From: Actinomycetes bacterium
GTDB lineage: Bacteria > Actinomycetota > Actinomycetes > Mycobacteriales > Mycobacteriaceae
Reading direction: 5' to 3'
DNA: 64,000 nt
NCBI GenBank assembly: GCA_023418505.1
Contig: JAEZZR010000001.1
Span: 186,001-250,000 of the forward strand
The position numbers were made by a program, and so were the translations under genes. Shown here one piece after another: positions 33,852-42,546 of this stretch; position 1 is the first letter of the stretch, and each line of letters starts with the position of its first letter. The notes beneath the pieces are model-generated. The model did not search any database. It was given only the letters and a program-made list of their open reading frames with translations, and was not told where the DNA came from.

Positions 33852-34291
33852 TGAGCCACCGCCTTGAATTCGTAGTTTTCAGGGTTCTTGTCACCGAATG
33901 GGTGCTCGGAGCCCTTGTACACGTGGAGCTTCTTGATGGACTGACGCGACAGCTTGTTGTGTGGCATCATGCCCGCAATCGCTTCTTCCAAAACGCGTTC
34001 TGGGTGTACTTCCAGGGAGCGACCCAAAGTCATGGACTTCAAGCCACCTGGGAAACCGGAGTGGCGGTAGCGCATCTCACGTTCCCGCTTGTTGGAAGAG
34101 ACGTGTACCTTATCGGCGTTAATGATGATGACGTGATCGCCGCAGTCTACGTTTGGAGCAAAGTATGCTTTGCCCTTACCGCGCAACAAATCTGCAGCGT
34201 GAGTAGCAAGACGGCCAAGCACAACGTCGGTAGCGTCAATGACGTACCACTTGCGCTCGATGTCACCGTCCTTCGGATGGAAAGTAGACAA
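33848..34291 (-). CDS. rplM: 50S ribosomal protein L13
   Basis: An early-assembling large-subunit protein. The sequence STFHPKDGDIERKWYVIDA starts it; MTLGRSLEVHPERVLEEAIAGMMPHN is the conserved core, and KLHVYKGSEHPF lies near the end. An ATG at 34294 sits only 2 nt after GGAG, while the TTG at 34291 is 5 nt after it and gives exactly 147 residues with an MSTFHPK start, so I take the TTG. First gene of the rplM-rpsI operon. Confidence 0.95.
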   Translation of the reverse strand: MSTFHPKDGDIERKWYVIDATDVVLGRLATHAADLLRGKGKAYFAPNVDCGDHVIIINADKVHVSSNKREREMRYRHSGFPGGLKSMTLGRSLEVHPERVLEEAIAGMMPHNKLSRQSIKKLHVYKGSEHPFGDKNPENYEFKAVAQ

Positions 34292-34350
34292 CATGACTCC
34301 TTTAACGGGTCCGTGTAGATTCTGCCAGCCCTGGTTCAGACGCATTAATT

Positions 34351-34382
34351 AAGCTTCGGCGGCCGGTGGAGACCCGAAGCTT
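34351..34382 (-). promoter_or_regulatory. Hairpin in the rplM mRNA leader
   Basis: AAGCTTCGG (34351-34359) pairs with CCGAAGCTT (34374-34382), loop 14 nt. It lies inside the predicted 110-nt leader of rplM and lacks a T-run, so a regulatory or stabilising role is more likely than termination. Confidence 0.45.
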
Positions 34383-34411
34383 TGCGGTTAGCCTGAACAC
34401 ACAAGCTAATC

Positions 34412-34439
34412 ACTGTACCGTCTCGCTACTTCACACCAA
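34412..34439 (-). promoter_or_regulatory. Likely promoter of rplM-rpsI
   Basis: On the minus strand TTGGTG (34434-34439), a 16-nt spacer and TACAGT (34412-34417). The start would be near 34405, giving a leader of about 110 nt. Confidence 0.55.
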
Positions 34440-34451
34440 AATTAGCGCCTG

Positions 34452-34496
34452 ATATCAGTGCTAGTTATTTCAGTGCCAGTTATTTCGGTGCTAACA
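34452..34496. repeat. Three tandem 15-bp repeats upstream of the rplM promoter
   Basis: ATATCAGTGCTAGTT, ATTTCAGTGCCAGTT and ATTTCGGTGCTAACA are head to tail. They end 13 nt before the -35 of the rplM promoter, a place where an activator or an UP-like element could act. Confidence 0.7.
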
Positions 34497-34517
34497 GCAG
34501 CTACTACTGCTGGAGAC

Positions 34518-34805
34518 TTATCCCCAGCTAGCTGCTGCACGACGGTTGACATCCGACATGCGGTCGTTTCCTTCGTCCACAGTGCGAGAGATCGTAGCCA
34601 AGACCATATTCAAATCAGCCGCCGCCTGATCCCATTGGCGCTGGGCTACCTGATAAGCCTCGGACGATTCGCCATCCCACGTAGCCACCATTGGCTCAAT
34701 GCGTGCCCGCAAATCATCGAGCAAACCATTGATCGTGCCTGATGCGCCTTGGATATCAGCTGCTGCAGCTGCAATACCACCGAACCCGTAATGAATAGCA
34801 TCCAT
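34518..34805 (-). CDS. esxT: WXG100-family protein EsxT
   Basis: One half of the ESX-4 substrate pair. The 95 residues form the WXG100 helix-turn-helix: the turn is TWDGESSEAY with W43 and G45, flanked by Ala-rich helices, and the second helix has YQVAQRQWDQAAADL. There is no signal peptide, as expected for a type VII substrate. The start follows GGGGGA by 10 nt, within AGATTTTGGGGGAA. It lies 24 nt downstream of esxU and 226 nt upstream of rplM. Named by synteny with Rv3444c. Confidence 0.93.
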   Translation of the reverse strand: MDAIHYGFGGIAAAAADIQGASGTINGLLDDLRARIEPMVATWDGESSEAYQVAQRQWDQAAADLNMVLATISRTVDEGNDRMSDVNRRAAASWG

Positions 34806-34813
34806 AATGCGAT

Positions 34814-34827
34814 TTCCCCCAAAATCT
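34814..34827 (-). promoter_or_regulatory. AGATTTTGGGGGAA element before esxT
   Basis: The same block precedes eccB and the Rv3440c-like gene. Here it lies in the 24-nt gap between esxU and esxT, so it must act at least partly as the ribosome binding site of esxT. Confidence 0.45.
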
Positions 34828-34829
34828 TT

Positions 34830-35156
34830 CTAGAACGACAGCAAGCTGCCACTTGCTGAGCTAATCCGGTTGAATGAATCGGTTCCTTCTTGTTCGCCTG
34901 CATCAAAGTGGCGTGCGTTATCGCGAATATTTTCCGCAATGTCCGTCAAAGCATTGCTCAAGCGATTCGCGGCATCATCCCACCGCAGCATCAAATCGTC
35001 GAAAGACATCTTCGCTTGACCGCGCCACTGGCCTGCCAACCCATCGACAACGCCACGAATACTAGATAGCTCGCCCTGCACTTGCGCGTTTACTCCATCA
35101 ACCTCACTTGAAGTGAGATTCATCTGATCTGATTCAGCTGCAAAAATCCCAGCCAC
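34830..35156 (-). CDS. esxU: WXG100-family protein EsxU
   Basis: Partner of EsxT. The 108 residues show the WxG turn GQWRGQAKMSFDD with W44 and G46 between two amphipathic helices. After the second helix comes HFDAGEQEG: an F-x3-E where type VII substrates usually have Y-x3-D/E, so this is probably the secretion signal with Phe for Tyr. The GTG at 35156 follows AGATTTTATTAAGGGGG, related to the element before esxT. It is the first gene of the esxU-esxT pair, 184 nt from the Rv3446c-like gene; that gap holds a hairpin and no gene. Confidence 0.92.
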   Translation of the reverse strand: MAGIFAAESDQMNLTSSEVDGVNAQVQGELSSIRGVVDGLAGQWRGQAKMSFDDLMLRWDDAANRLSNALTDIAENIRDNARHFDAGEQEGTDSFNRISSASGSLLSF

Positions 35157-35308
35157 GAGATCGACCCCCTTAATAAAATCTACGATTCATCGAAATGTCC
35201 GAGGCTATTTCGCTTCGGCACAAGTAAGGGACGCTCTCCTACTGCAAGTGGTTCCGTGGAAACTCAAATTTTTTGCAGTTATTTGAATTGGCTTTATATT
35301 GGCGATTT

Positions 35309-35329
35309 CGTACCGACGATTCCGGTACG
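35309..35329 (-). terminator. Hairpin after the Rv3446c-like gene
   Basis: CGTACCG (35309-35315) and CGGTACG (35323-35329) with a 7-nt loop, 12 nt past the stop codon. No strong T-run follows, so it may be a weak terminator. Confidence 0.4.
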
Positions 35330-35340
35330 CGAGATGTTGG

Positions 35341-36753
35341 CTAGCTAGCTGCTCGACGCACAGTAGCTACCGCATGCTCACAAATCTGTTCATAGCTCTG
35401 GTCGTCTCCCGGTTGCTCCGGCTTTCCCTTGCGCTGTGCTGCATCGAGCTTGCATCCGATAGAGATTTGCCAGCCGGCGTCAAGCCGATGATGCCAAATC
35501 ACAGGTTTCTTGCCTGAGTTCAGTTCCTCGTGAATCACTATTGATACGGGTTTTTCTGAGCTAGCCGTTTTCGCATGCTTGCGCGCGGTTGTCCGCGTGA
35601 TATTGCCGATGCCACCGTGCGAATGCTGGTGCGCAACTAATCCTGCGACGAGCTTGGTCTCATCCATGTCACTAGCTACCGGCACCGCAGTGATCAAAAT
35701 CCTTTCGTTCTCGGTGCTCATCGCGTTGATGTGTCTAGGGTCGGCAAGATCTGAAGATGGCACCGTCGGATACGCATATGCCCGCTCAGGATCTTTTTCC
35801 TGCAACTCCCAAGAATCAGGAATCTCCAGCTCTAATCCAATAGTCGCGACAGTAGTAAAGACAATTGCACGGGAAGTTTCTTCGTCGTCAGGCACTTGCG
35901 CAGTCAAAGACTCATCGAAAATAGGCTGCGGGTTAGCTGCAGACGTCTGTTCCCCGGTGGGTGTTGGATCAGCTCTTTTCGGATCCGCGCCTGGCGCAAT
36001 TTGCCTCGCAGCCTGGATTTGCTCGCTGAACTGAGTAAATCCCAGCGTTGCGCCGATAACAACAGCCACGGCGACAACCAATGTCGCCGCCACTAACCAG
36101 TTCAACCGCGCTGGTTCGCGTTCGGAATCTAGCGACGAACGAAGTGCGGCGAAGTCATCTTTGTCATCTTCTAGCGGATCCGGATCCAGTTCCGCCGGGC
36201 TCGGGAAATGATGCTGAGTGCTGCTGATCTGGTTGCTGCAGCCTAAACGCAGAGCTTCTTCGGCTTTTTCCACCACAAATTCCGGCACCGGGTAGACCAA
36301 CAACTCTCGACGCCGCAAATCTTGGATAATCCGCTGCTGGCCTTGTTGGCTGTAAACAATGAACTCATACGAATCGAAATAGGAATAATCGGTCAGCGCT
36401 GGCACTTCAGCCAGTTCGAAACGCTGTGCAAAACGCTCTTCGGAAGCGTCCAGCGAGGTTACCAGTCGGCTAGCCAGCAGCAACAAAGTGTCCACGAAGT
36501 CCGCACTTTTCGCATGCCCTACTCCATGGGTAACAGACATCGCGATCCCGCCGTCGAGACTTTCAGCTGGCAACTCGTTAGTGCTCGTCGATTTCCACGG
36601 CACACGACGTGGCAGCGATTGATCTGCACCGTAATCCAACGCAGCAAACCACACGCGGTATGGCTCCACCACCACCAGCACGCTATGCGCCACAGGAGGC
36701 GACTCCAACTCCAAGAGTTGCTCCGCCAAAGCAGTGACGAATTCTGCATCCAT
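35341..36753 (-). CDS. Type VII secretion-associated protein, Rv3446c family
   Basis: A 470-residue protein with an N-terminal soluble, ASKHA-like looking part, one membrane helix near residues 218-240 (LNWLVAATLVVAVAVVIGAT), a Pro/Ala linker and a C-terminal outside domain from about 300 (LELEIPDSWELQEKDPER ... WQISIGCK), which matches the C-terminal domain of the Rv3446c family. The family occurs only in ESX-4 loci; its role is unknown. The ATG at 36753 is preceded by AGGGA; a start at 36777 would overlap eccC. It is 7 nt after eccC. Confidence 0.85.
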   Translation of the reverse strand: MDAEFVTALAEQLLELESPPVAHSVLVVVEPYRVWFAALDYGADQSLPRRVPWKSTSTNELPAESLDGGIAMSVTHGVGHAKSADFVDTLLLLASRLVTSLDASEERFAQRFELAEVPALTDYSYFDSYEFIVYSQQGQQRIIQDLRRRELLVYPVPEFVVEKAEEALRLGCSNQISSTQHHFPSPAELDPDPLEDDKDDFAALRSSLDSEREPARLNWLVAATLVVAVAVVIGATLGFTQFSEQIQAARQIAPGADPKRADPTPTGEQTSAANPQPIFDESLTAQVPDDEETSRAIVFTTVATIGLELEIPDSWELQEKDPERAYAYPTVPSSDLADPRHINAMSTENERILITAVPVASDMDETKLVAGLVAHQHSHGGIGNITRTTARKHAKTASSEKPVSIVIHEELNSGKKPVIWHHRLDAGWQISIGCKLDAAQRKGKPEQPGDDQSYEQICEHAVATVRRAAS

Positions 36754-36760
36754 AGTGTCC

Positions 36761-39700
36761 CTAAGTTTCCGGTGCATCGGCTTGGATCTCCGCTATAGCA
36801 GCGTGAGCCTCCGCTGCATCATCGTGCTCGACGGTTTTAATCGTCTGAATCAACGTCGGCGCTTTGCCGTGCCGCACCAAAAATCCACGCCCCGGAGGCT
36901 GCGTCGATGGCGAAACCCCCATAATCGGGCCGTCTTCTTTCGAACCTTCCAAAATCAGCACTGAACTGCCCTGGTCTTTCACTGCTCCCACCACCGGGTC
37001 ATGCAGCGATCGAATTGCGCCACTAATGCGCCGCGCAATCACCACTGTCAGCCCAATATCGCGCGCGTGTGGAATGAAGTCTGCCAACTGTCCCAGAGGA
37101 TTTCCCCGCGAGTTAGCCACCAGATCATAATCATCGACTACCAGCAAGATTTCTGGCCCTGACCACCAATTTCGTGCTTTCAACTGCTGCACCGAAATAT
37201 CGGGTCCTGGCAACCGAGAGGCCAACAACTTCGCCAACTCGCTCATCATGGGAGTAGCTACCGACGACGAGCCCGCATACCCAGCCAGCCGTTTCGGATC
37301 AAAGGCTTCCAAGAGACCGCGCCGATAATCAAGCACAATCGCCTTCGCCTTCGGATGCAGTTTCAAGAATTCTGTGCCGAAATGTTCCACCGCATTCGTA
37401 CGCCCGGATCCAGCAGCACCGAATACCAACAAATGGTGGTCCACTTCGCGACGCCACGGCACTGCTGCTAACTGCGACTCTTCCAACCCCAGCCACAATG
37501 TAGCATCCTCGTCGGCTGCCTTACCGGCATAGCCCGCAACCATTTCAGCGGTCACTAAACGTGGAAGCAGTTCGATACCTTCGGCCTGCTTATCGCCGCG
37601 CTGCTCGCAGCGTCGCGCAATCTGCTGCAATGTATCCGCGCTTGTCCACGCCACCAACCCTGCCAGCCCGGTACGCACAGTGACCGCCGTAGCCGATGAA
37701 GCCTGTGGCAACATAATCGCCGTCTCTGCCGAAGCATCAGCAGACTGGATCGACACCAGCCCTCGACCTGGGCGATCCGGCACCAACTTCGCCGATTTCC
37801 GGTCGATCATGGAATCCATCGGCTCCGCCTGCCGCAGCTCTACCTTGGTTCCCACAAGATCGCGGACTGCCGGCCGGATCTCACTCCACCGATGCGCCGT
37901 CACGATCACATGAATACCCACGGCCAAACCGTCAGCCACCACCGCTTGGACTTGTTCCGCCAGCTGCGGATGATCATTTCGAAATACCGGATACCCATCG
38001 AGCACCAGGAATATATCTGCCAGGCCACCGGCGCGCGCCTCTTCCACACTCGCCCAGTGTTTCTGCCTAAATACTCGCTCACGACGAGTAACTTCTGCCG
38101 CAACAATCTGTATTACCCGTCGTAAGCGCTCGTCATCGCCACGGTAAGTTACGGAAGATACGTGTGGCAGGATCTCTAAATCGTGCAAGCCACTGGCGGC
38201 GAAATCGATGATGTGAAAATTTACTTGTCTAGACGACGATGTGGCAGCGACCGCGGCGATAATCGTCCGCAAGGCTGAGGTCTTTCCCGAGCGAGGCGCA
38301 CCAACGATGGCCGCATGGCCACCTGCATTGCGAAAATCGAGATGCCACGGATCTTGACGTTGCGCTGCGGGCTTATCGATGATGCCAATCGTTGCCGTTA
38401 GAGGTGCCCGCCCGATTGCCGTCGATTCTGCGGTTTGTACTTGTACGAGCTTTTCCAGCGCAACCTTGTGCGGCAGCGGAGGCAACCACACTTGGTGTGC
38501 TTTTGTCTGAATGTGCAGCATCGAGTGCACCGCAGCTTCAAGTACAGATTGCTTTTCGACGGGACGCGACTCTGTTTTCTTCGACGCTGGTTGCGCAGCA
38601 TTGGCAGCATTCGCATCATTCGCATCATTCGCAGCAGCAGCCGCGTCTTTTCGCTGCGCCCAAGCTGCCACATCGCCCAATGAAAACGCGGATACTGCCG
38701 GGGGCTCCGGTACCGGCTCTAGAGAAGAATTGTCTAGGGTTTCATCGTCGGTGGCCTTATCCGGTGGCATCTGTGGCATCTGCGGCAGCTGTGGCAGCTG
38801 CCCGGAAACATAGGTGGCACGGAAGCGCTCCGGAGCATCCGAGTCAGTTTTCAAATATCCCATGCCAGGAATTGCCGGCAGCAGATACGCATCAGGAATG
38901 CCCAGCACAGTGCGAGATTCCACCGCCGAAAAGGTCTTCAAACCGATGCGATAAGACAGGTGACTATCCAGGCCACGCAGCTTGCCTTCATCAAGACGCT
39001 GCGATGCCAGCAACAAATGCATGTGCAAACTACGCCCCAGCCTGCCTACGGCAACAAACAGTTCAGCGAACTCCGGGCGTTGCCCCAGAAGTTCAGAGAA
39101 CTCATCAACCACGATCATTAAAGCCGGAAACGGCTTCAAATCATCGCGGCCATTCCGGCGAGCAGCTTCGTATTCAGCTACACCTGGGAATTTGCCGGCT
39201 TTGCGCAAGATTTCTTGGCGGCGAGTCATTTCGCCGTAAATGGCATCTTGCATTCGGTCGACCAAAATTAATTCATCAGCCAGGTTCGTAATCACAGCAG
39301 AGACATGTGGCAGTTCTTCCAAGCCCAAGAAGGTAGCTCCACCTTTGAAGTCCACCAGGATGAAATTCAGTTGATCCGGACTATGGGTAGCTGCCAACGC
39401 TAAACACGTGGATTTTAAGAACTCTGATTTACCACTACCCGTAGCGCCGATGCAGAGTCCGTGTGGGCCGAATCCCCCTTCGGCGGATTCTTTAAAGTCC
39501 AGGTATACCGGCCTGCCATCGTCGTTAAGCCCAATAGGTACCCGCAAGCGTTGCTTGCCTAGCCGAGGTGGCAACTCTCTGCGTTCCTGAGCACGATCCA
39601 ATGCCAATGCTCGCAGCACGGGATCGAAAGTTTCTTGGGCTGCAACCGCAGCTTGCTCGGTAAAAAAGCGACTAGATTTGCGCGCGAGCACCTCCAGCTG

Positions 39701-40849
39701 CGTAGCCACCAAGCAATCTGCGCGGCCAATGTGTTCTTCCCCGGCGCCGGTCAACGCAATCAATTCCTGCTGGTGGATCTGCAGTGCCAACCCTTCCCAG
39801 CTGGCTTGCTCTGCAGCAGCGCAGGTTTCATCGCCGCCAATCGCAATCACCGTGAGATTCGGCAGACCATCCATGCCAGACTGCAATTCACCCACCAGTT
39901 GTGTGGGAAGCCGGCCTAAGGTGGCACGATACAAGGCAACGAAATGTACCTCTGGTTCATCGAGTACCCGTTGTTGTAGCCACTGTAGGTCACCGATGCC
40001 ATCGCTGTGCGGCGCCCATTTCACGCCATCCCAGAGCGAAGTCCAATCCGGATCACCGTCGTCGCCAGTATCAATTACCGCGATGCGCACCTCATTCGGA
40101 TGATGCAGAGCAATCAATTCGGCGCAGATGGCACGGGCTAAGCCGAGAGGTTCCCGCAGGCGCCGATCCGGAGCCACGCTGCCCAGCCACACCAGCGAAA
40201 ACTGTGCCAAGTTCACAGAAATCGGCACCTCTGAAACGGCTGAGGCTGCACGAATCACATCCCGCAACGCCACAGCTGAAACTGGATCGAGCTTCTCAGG
40301 GGCTCCTACCTCGGGTGTTTGTACCGGGGTACTAGGGCTTACTACTCCGGTGCCGATGCGTACCACGAGGAAGTCATCGTCGTCGGCTTGTCGCTCACCC
40401 CAGCGCAAATCACTACTGAGGTGCACCAACGAATTCGGGTTCGGATGCTGGTAATACGCATGCTCCCGCTGAGCTTGCATCGCATCACTGATTGCCTGGC
40501 GGATGAGCGAAAGATGGCGCTGGTAGTCGCGTCGTAAAGCACCCATATCTGTACCTGCACTGGCGGAAGACGCGAGCATCCCCAGCGTGGAGACCACCAT
40601 CATGATTGGGAACAAGAAGGTCATGGGGCTGCGGGCGATGCCGGAGCTGACCATCACCACCACCATGCCCACCACCGCCACCAGCATCACGATGGGAAGA
40701 ATCGCTTTGATCAGCGGAATTGGCTTGGGCTCGGGCGCTTCCGGTGGCGCCAAAGGTTTAATCGCGCCTTCCATCAACGCCGGACCCGGTAGCCGTTCGC
40801 TACGAGTATCTACGAAATGTTGCTGTGTTTTGTGGCGCCCCTGCACCAT
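36761..40849 (-). CDS. eccC: Type VII secretion ATPase EccC (ESX-4)
   Basis: The motor of the ESX-4 channel at the inner membrane. The 1362 residues have two membrane helices near the N-terminus (IPLIKAILPIVMLVAVVGMVV and MTFLFPIMMVVSTLGMLASS), then three FtsK/SpoIIIE ATPase domains in one chain: P-loops IGATGSGKSEFL near 467, VGAPRSGKTSAL near 850 and FGAAGSGRTNAV near 1143; the first is the most canonical. EccC of other ESX systems is often split in two; ESX-4 keeps it whole. The frame could extend to 40996, but that enters the eccD promoter; the ATG at 40849 (or GTG at 40846) follows GGGGG. A 9-bp repeat encodes the Asn-Asp-Ala linker between domains 1 and 2. Confidence 0.94.
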   Translation of the reverse strand: MVQGRHKTQQHFVDTRSERLPGPALMEGAIKPLAPPEAPEPKPIPLIKAILPIVMLVAVVGMVVVMVSSGIARSPMTFLFPIMMVVSTLGMLASSASAGTDMGALRRDYQRHLSLIRQAISDAMQAQREHAYYQHPNPNSLVHLSSDLRWGERQADDDDFLVVRIGTGVVSPSTPVQTPEVGAPEKLDPVSAVALRDVIRAASAVSEVPISVNLAQFSLVWLGSVAPDRRLREPLGLARAICAELIALHHPNEVRIAVIDTGDDGDPDWTSLWDGVKWAPHSDGIGDLQWLQQRVLDEPEVHFVALYRATLGRLPTQLVGELQSGMDGLPNLTVIAIGGDETCAAAEQASWEGLALQIHQQELIALTGAGEEHIGRADCLVATQLEVLARKSSRFFTEQAAVAAQETFDPVLRALALDRAQERRELPPRLGKQRLRVPIGLNDDGRPVYLDFKESAEGGFGPHGLCIGATGSGKSEFLKSTCLALAATHSPDQLNFILVDFKGGATFLGLEELPHVSAVITNLADELILVDRMQDAIYGEMTRRQEILRKAGKFPGVAEYEAARRNGRDDLKPFPALMIVVDEFSELLGQRPEFAELFVAVGRLGRSLHMHLLLASQRLDEGKLRGLDSHLSYRIGLKTFSAVESRTVLGIPDAYLLPAIPGMGYLKTDSDAPERFRATYVSGQLPQLPQMPQMPPDKATDDETLDNSSLEPVPEPPAVSAFSLGDVAAWAQRKDAAAAANDANDANAANAAQPASKKTESRPVEKQSVLEAAVHSMLHIQTKAHQVWLPPLPHKVALEKLVQVQTAESTAIGRAPLTATIGIIDKPAAQRQDPWHLDFRNAGGHAAIVGAPRSGKTSALRTIIAAVAATSSSRQVNFHIIDFAASGLHDLEILPHVSSVTYRGDDERLRRVIQIVAAEVTRRERVFRQKHWASVEEARAGGLADIFLVLDGYPVFRNDHPQLAEQVQAVVADGLAVGIHVIVTAHRWSEIRPAVRDLVGTKVELRQAEPMDSMIDRKSAKLVPDRPGRGLVSIQSADASAETAIMLPQASSATAVTVRTGLAGLVAWTSADTLQQIARRCEQRGDKQAEGIELLPRLVTAEMVAGYAGKAADEDATLWLGLEESQLAAVPWRREVDHHLLVFGAAGSGRTNAVEHFGTEFLKLHPKAKAIVLDYRRGLLEAFDPKRLAGYAGSSSVATPMMSELAKLLASRLPGPDISVQQLKARNWWSGPEILLVVDDYDLVANSRGNPLGQLADFIPHARDIGLTVVIARRISGAIRSLHDPVVGAVKDQGSSVLILEGSKEDGPIMGVSPSTQPPGRGFLVRHGKAPTLIQTIKTVEHDDAAEAHAAIAEIQADAPET
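38595..38639. repeat. Five tandem 9-bp repeats inside eccC
   Basis: GCAGCATTG, GCAGCATTC, GCATCATTC, GCATCATTC, GCAGCAGCA. In frame with eccC they encode an Ala-Asn-Asp linker between the first and second ATPase domains, so copy number could vary without breaking the frame. Confidence 0.85.
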
Positions 40850-40972
40850 AACCCCCACGAAATGAAAATCCCCTCGCTTCTTAGTGACACTGTAGACGAT
40901 CTCACCGATGTGCAGTAGTCTTGCGATCAAACATTGGGGGATTTTTAAGGGGACTTTTCGAGGGGGAATTTC

Positions 40973-42544
40973 ATGACACAGTCCTTGCTGACTCACGCAA
41001 CGCCTGATTCACCGCATTACTTCGTGCGCCTACGCGTCGACTTGTTGCAGACCGGCTCGGCACCACTGCGCGCGGATGTGCAACTGGCCACGCATTTAAG
41101 TGTTGCCGAAGCAATTTGCGAGTTGCTGGCGGTTTTTCCTCAGCCTGAGCAACCCGAGCTCTACGCGCATGAGTCGGACATTCCGCTCGCCGAACCTAAT
41201 TGGCAACTACGCCTTCCGAATGGTCAGCTGGCACCACTGACCAGCACTATCGAGGAGTTACAGCCTCACGACGGGGATCGCTGGGAACTCCACGATCATC
41301 CAGCTGTCATCCACCCGTTGATCACTGATATTTCCGATGAGCTCGCACATAATGTCCCGGATCCGAAACTCAGCGACTCTCTTGTGGCGCGTATCGCAGC
41401 GCTTTCGGCCACCACTGCCATCGCAGTTGCCCTGTTGCTATTCAGTTATGTGCATCCGCTTGCTACCAGTGGCATTGCACTGGCTCTGACCTTGGTGATT
41501 TTTGTAAATCTCTGGTTTGAGCTGAATAAACCCATCCGTGGCAGACGCAGCTCATACCTGCCCACACTGCTGATTCAGCTGGGAATTCTTGGGTTAGCAA
41601 CAACCACGTGTCTGGCCGGGATTCCCCTGGTCGCCAAGGATATTCCAACACTGGTACTACTTACTTTCCCTTCGTTGTATTTGGGTCTTAGCGGTGGTGC
41701 GGTGATCACCGGCTTAGCAGTCCTCAGTCTGAATGGCTTGGCTTCAAGCAACACCACCTGTTTGGCGGTAGCAACGACGTTGCTGTGCTTTGGTGTGAAC
41801 TGCGGAGTTTTCGCTGGTTTACTAGCACTGAACAGCCAGGATCTCCTCACGGCAGCGGCGTTTGCACTGTTGATCGCGCTGATCGAACTAACTTTCGCGC
41901 CTTCGCTTGCGGTAATGGCAAGTGGGATTCGTGTACCTCGCATTCCTGCGGCTGGTGAGTCTTTCGCAGAGCTCAACGACGATTCCGACGATCCACTCGA
42001 AGACACTCTCGCTGAGCTTGACGACGAATATCGCCGCCCATCTCCTGCTGCCACATCGGCTATCCAAGCATCAGCACCGGATGATTCCGCCCGGCGCGCC
42101 ACTTTGGCTCGGCGTGCTGGTGCCATTATCGATGGTCTGATTGCTGCTTTAGCTCTGGTGCTCGCACTGTTAGTGGTACTGATTCTGGCCAGTGAGTTTT
42201 CGAAGCGTTCTTGTGCTCTGGCGGTCGTACTGTTTGTATTGTTTGCTATTCAGTCGCGTTCCCATGCCCGTTTTGTGCCGTCGTTAGCTCTTGCAGTGGG
42301 AGCTATTGCAGTGCTGTTTGCCGTATGCGTGCACCTATGGTTGCTGGGATTCGGGCTAGTTGCCTTGGCATTGTTATTGCCGTTGTTCGTGGCACCGGTT
42401 CTGTTATCTCTGCCAACGCGGCAGGTCACACCAACACTGCGGCGCACCCTCGAATTATGTGAAGCCATTGCTTTAGCCATTGCCTTCCCGTTGGCTGCAG
42501 CCTTGGCAGGTGTTATCAGCACGATCCAGCAAGTGATGAATTAG
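40973..42544 (+). CDS. eccD: Type VII secretion membrane protein EccD (ESX-4)
   Basis: Main channel-forming subunit of the ESX-4 core complex. The 523 residues begin with a ubiquitin-like cytosolic domain (YFVRLRVDLLQT ... LADVQL region, residues 15-110), followed by about 11 membrane helices: a first group from 145 to 310, an acidic cytosolic loop near 330-370 (ELNDDSDDPLEDTLAELDDE), then the rest. This fits EccD. GAGGGGGAATTTC precedes the ATG. It is divergent from eccC across a 123-nt gap and is followed by mycP after 2 nt, so the two are one transcript. Confidence 0.93.
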   Translation: MTQSLLTHATPDSPHYFVRLRVDLLQTGSAPLRADVQLATHLSVAEAICELLAVFPQPEQPELYAHESDIPLAEPNWQLRLPNGQLAPLTSTIEELQPHDGDRWELHDHPAVIHPLITDISDELAHNVPDPKLSDSLVARIAALSATTAIAVALLLFSYVHPLATSGIALALTLVIFVNLWFELNKPIRGRRSSYLPTLLIQLGILGLATTTCLAGIPLVAKDIPTLVLLTFPSLYLGLSGGAVITGLAVLSLNGLASSNTTCLAVATTLLCFGVNCGVFAGLLALNSQDLLTAAAFALLIALIELTFAPSLAVMASGIRVPRIPAAGESFAELNDDSDDPLEDTLAELDDEYRRPSPAATSAIQASAPDDSARRATLARRAGAIIDGLIAALALVLALLVVLILASEFSKRSCALAVVLFVLFAIQSRSHARFVPSLALAVGAIAVLFAVCVHLWLLGFGLVALALLLPLFVAPVLLSLPTRQVTPTLRRTLELCEAIALAIAFPLAAALAGVISTIQQVMN

Positions 42545-42546
42545 CC

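Noticed and set aside
34452..34496. CRISPR array
   Set aside because: The repeats are contiguous without spacers and only three in number; no cas genes nearby.
38392..39291. A 299-codon plus-strand frame opposite eccC
   Set aside because: Shadow of eccC; the composition is Pro/His/Arg-rich as expected for antisense of a GC-rich gene.
40850..40996. N-terminal extension of EccC to 40996
   Set aside because: The added residues do not look like EccC and the region holds the eccD start and promoter; GGGGG before 40849 supports the shorter form.
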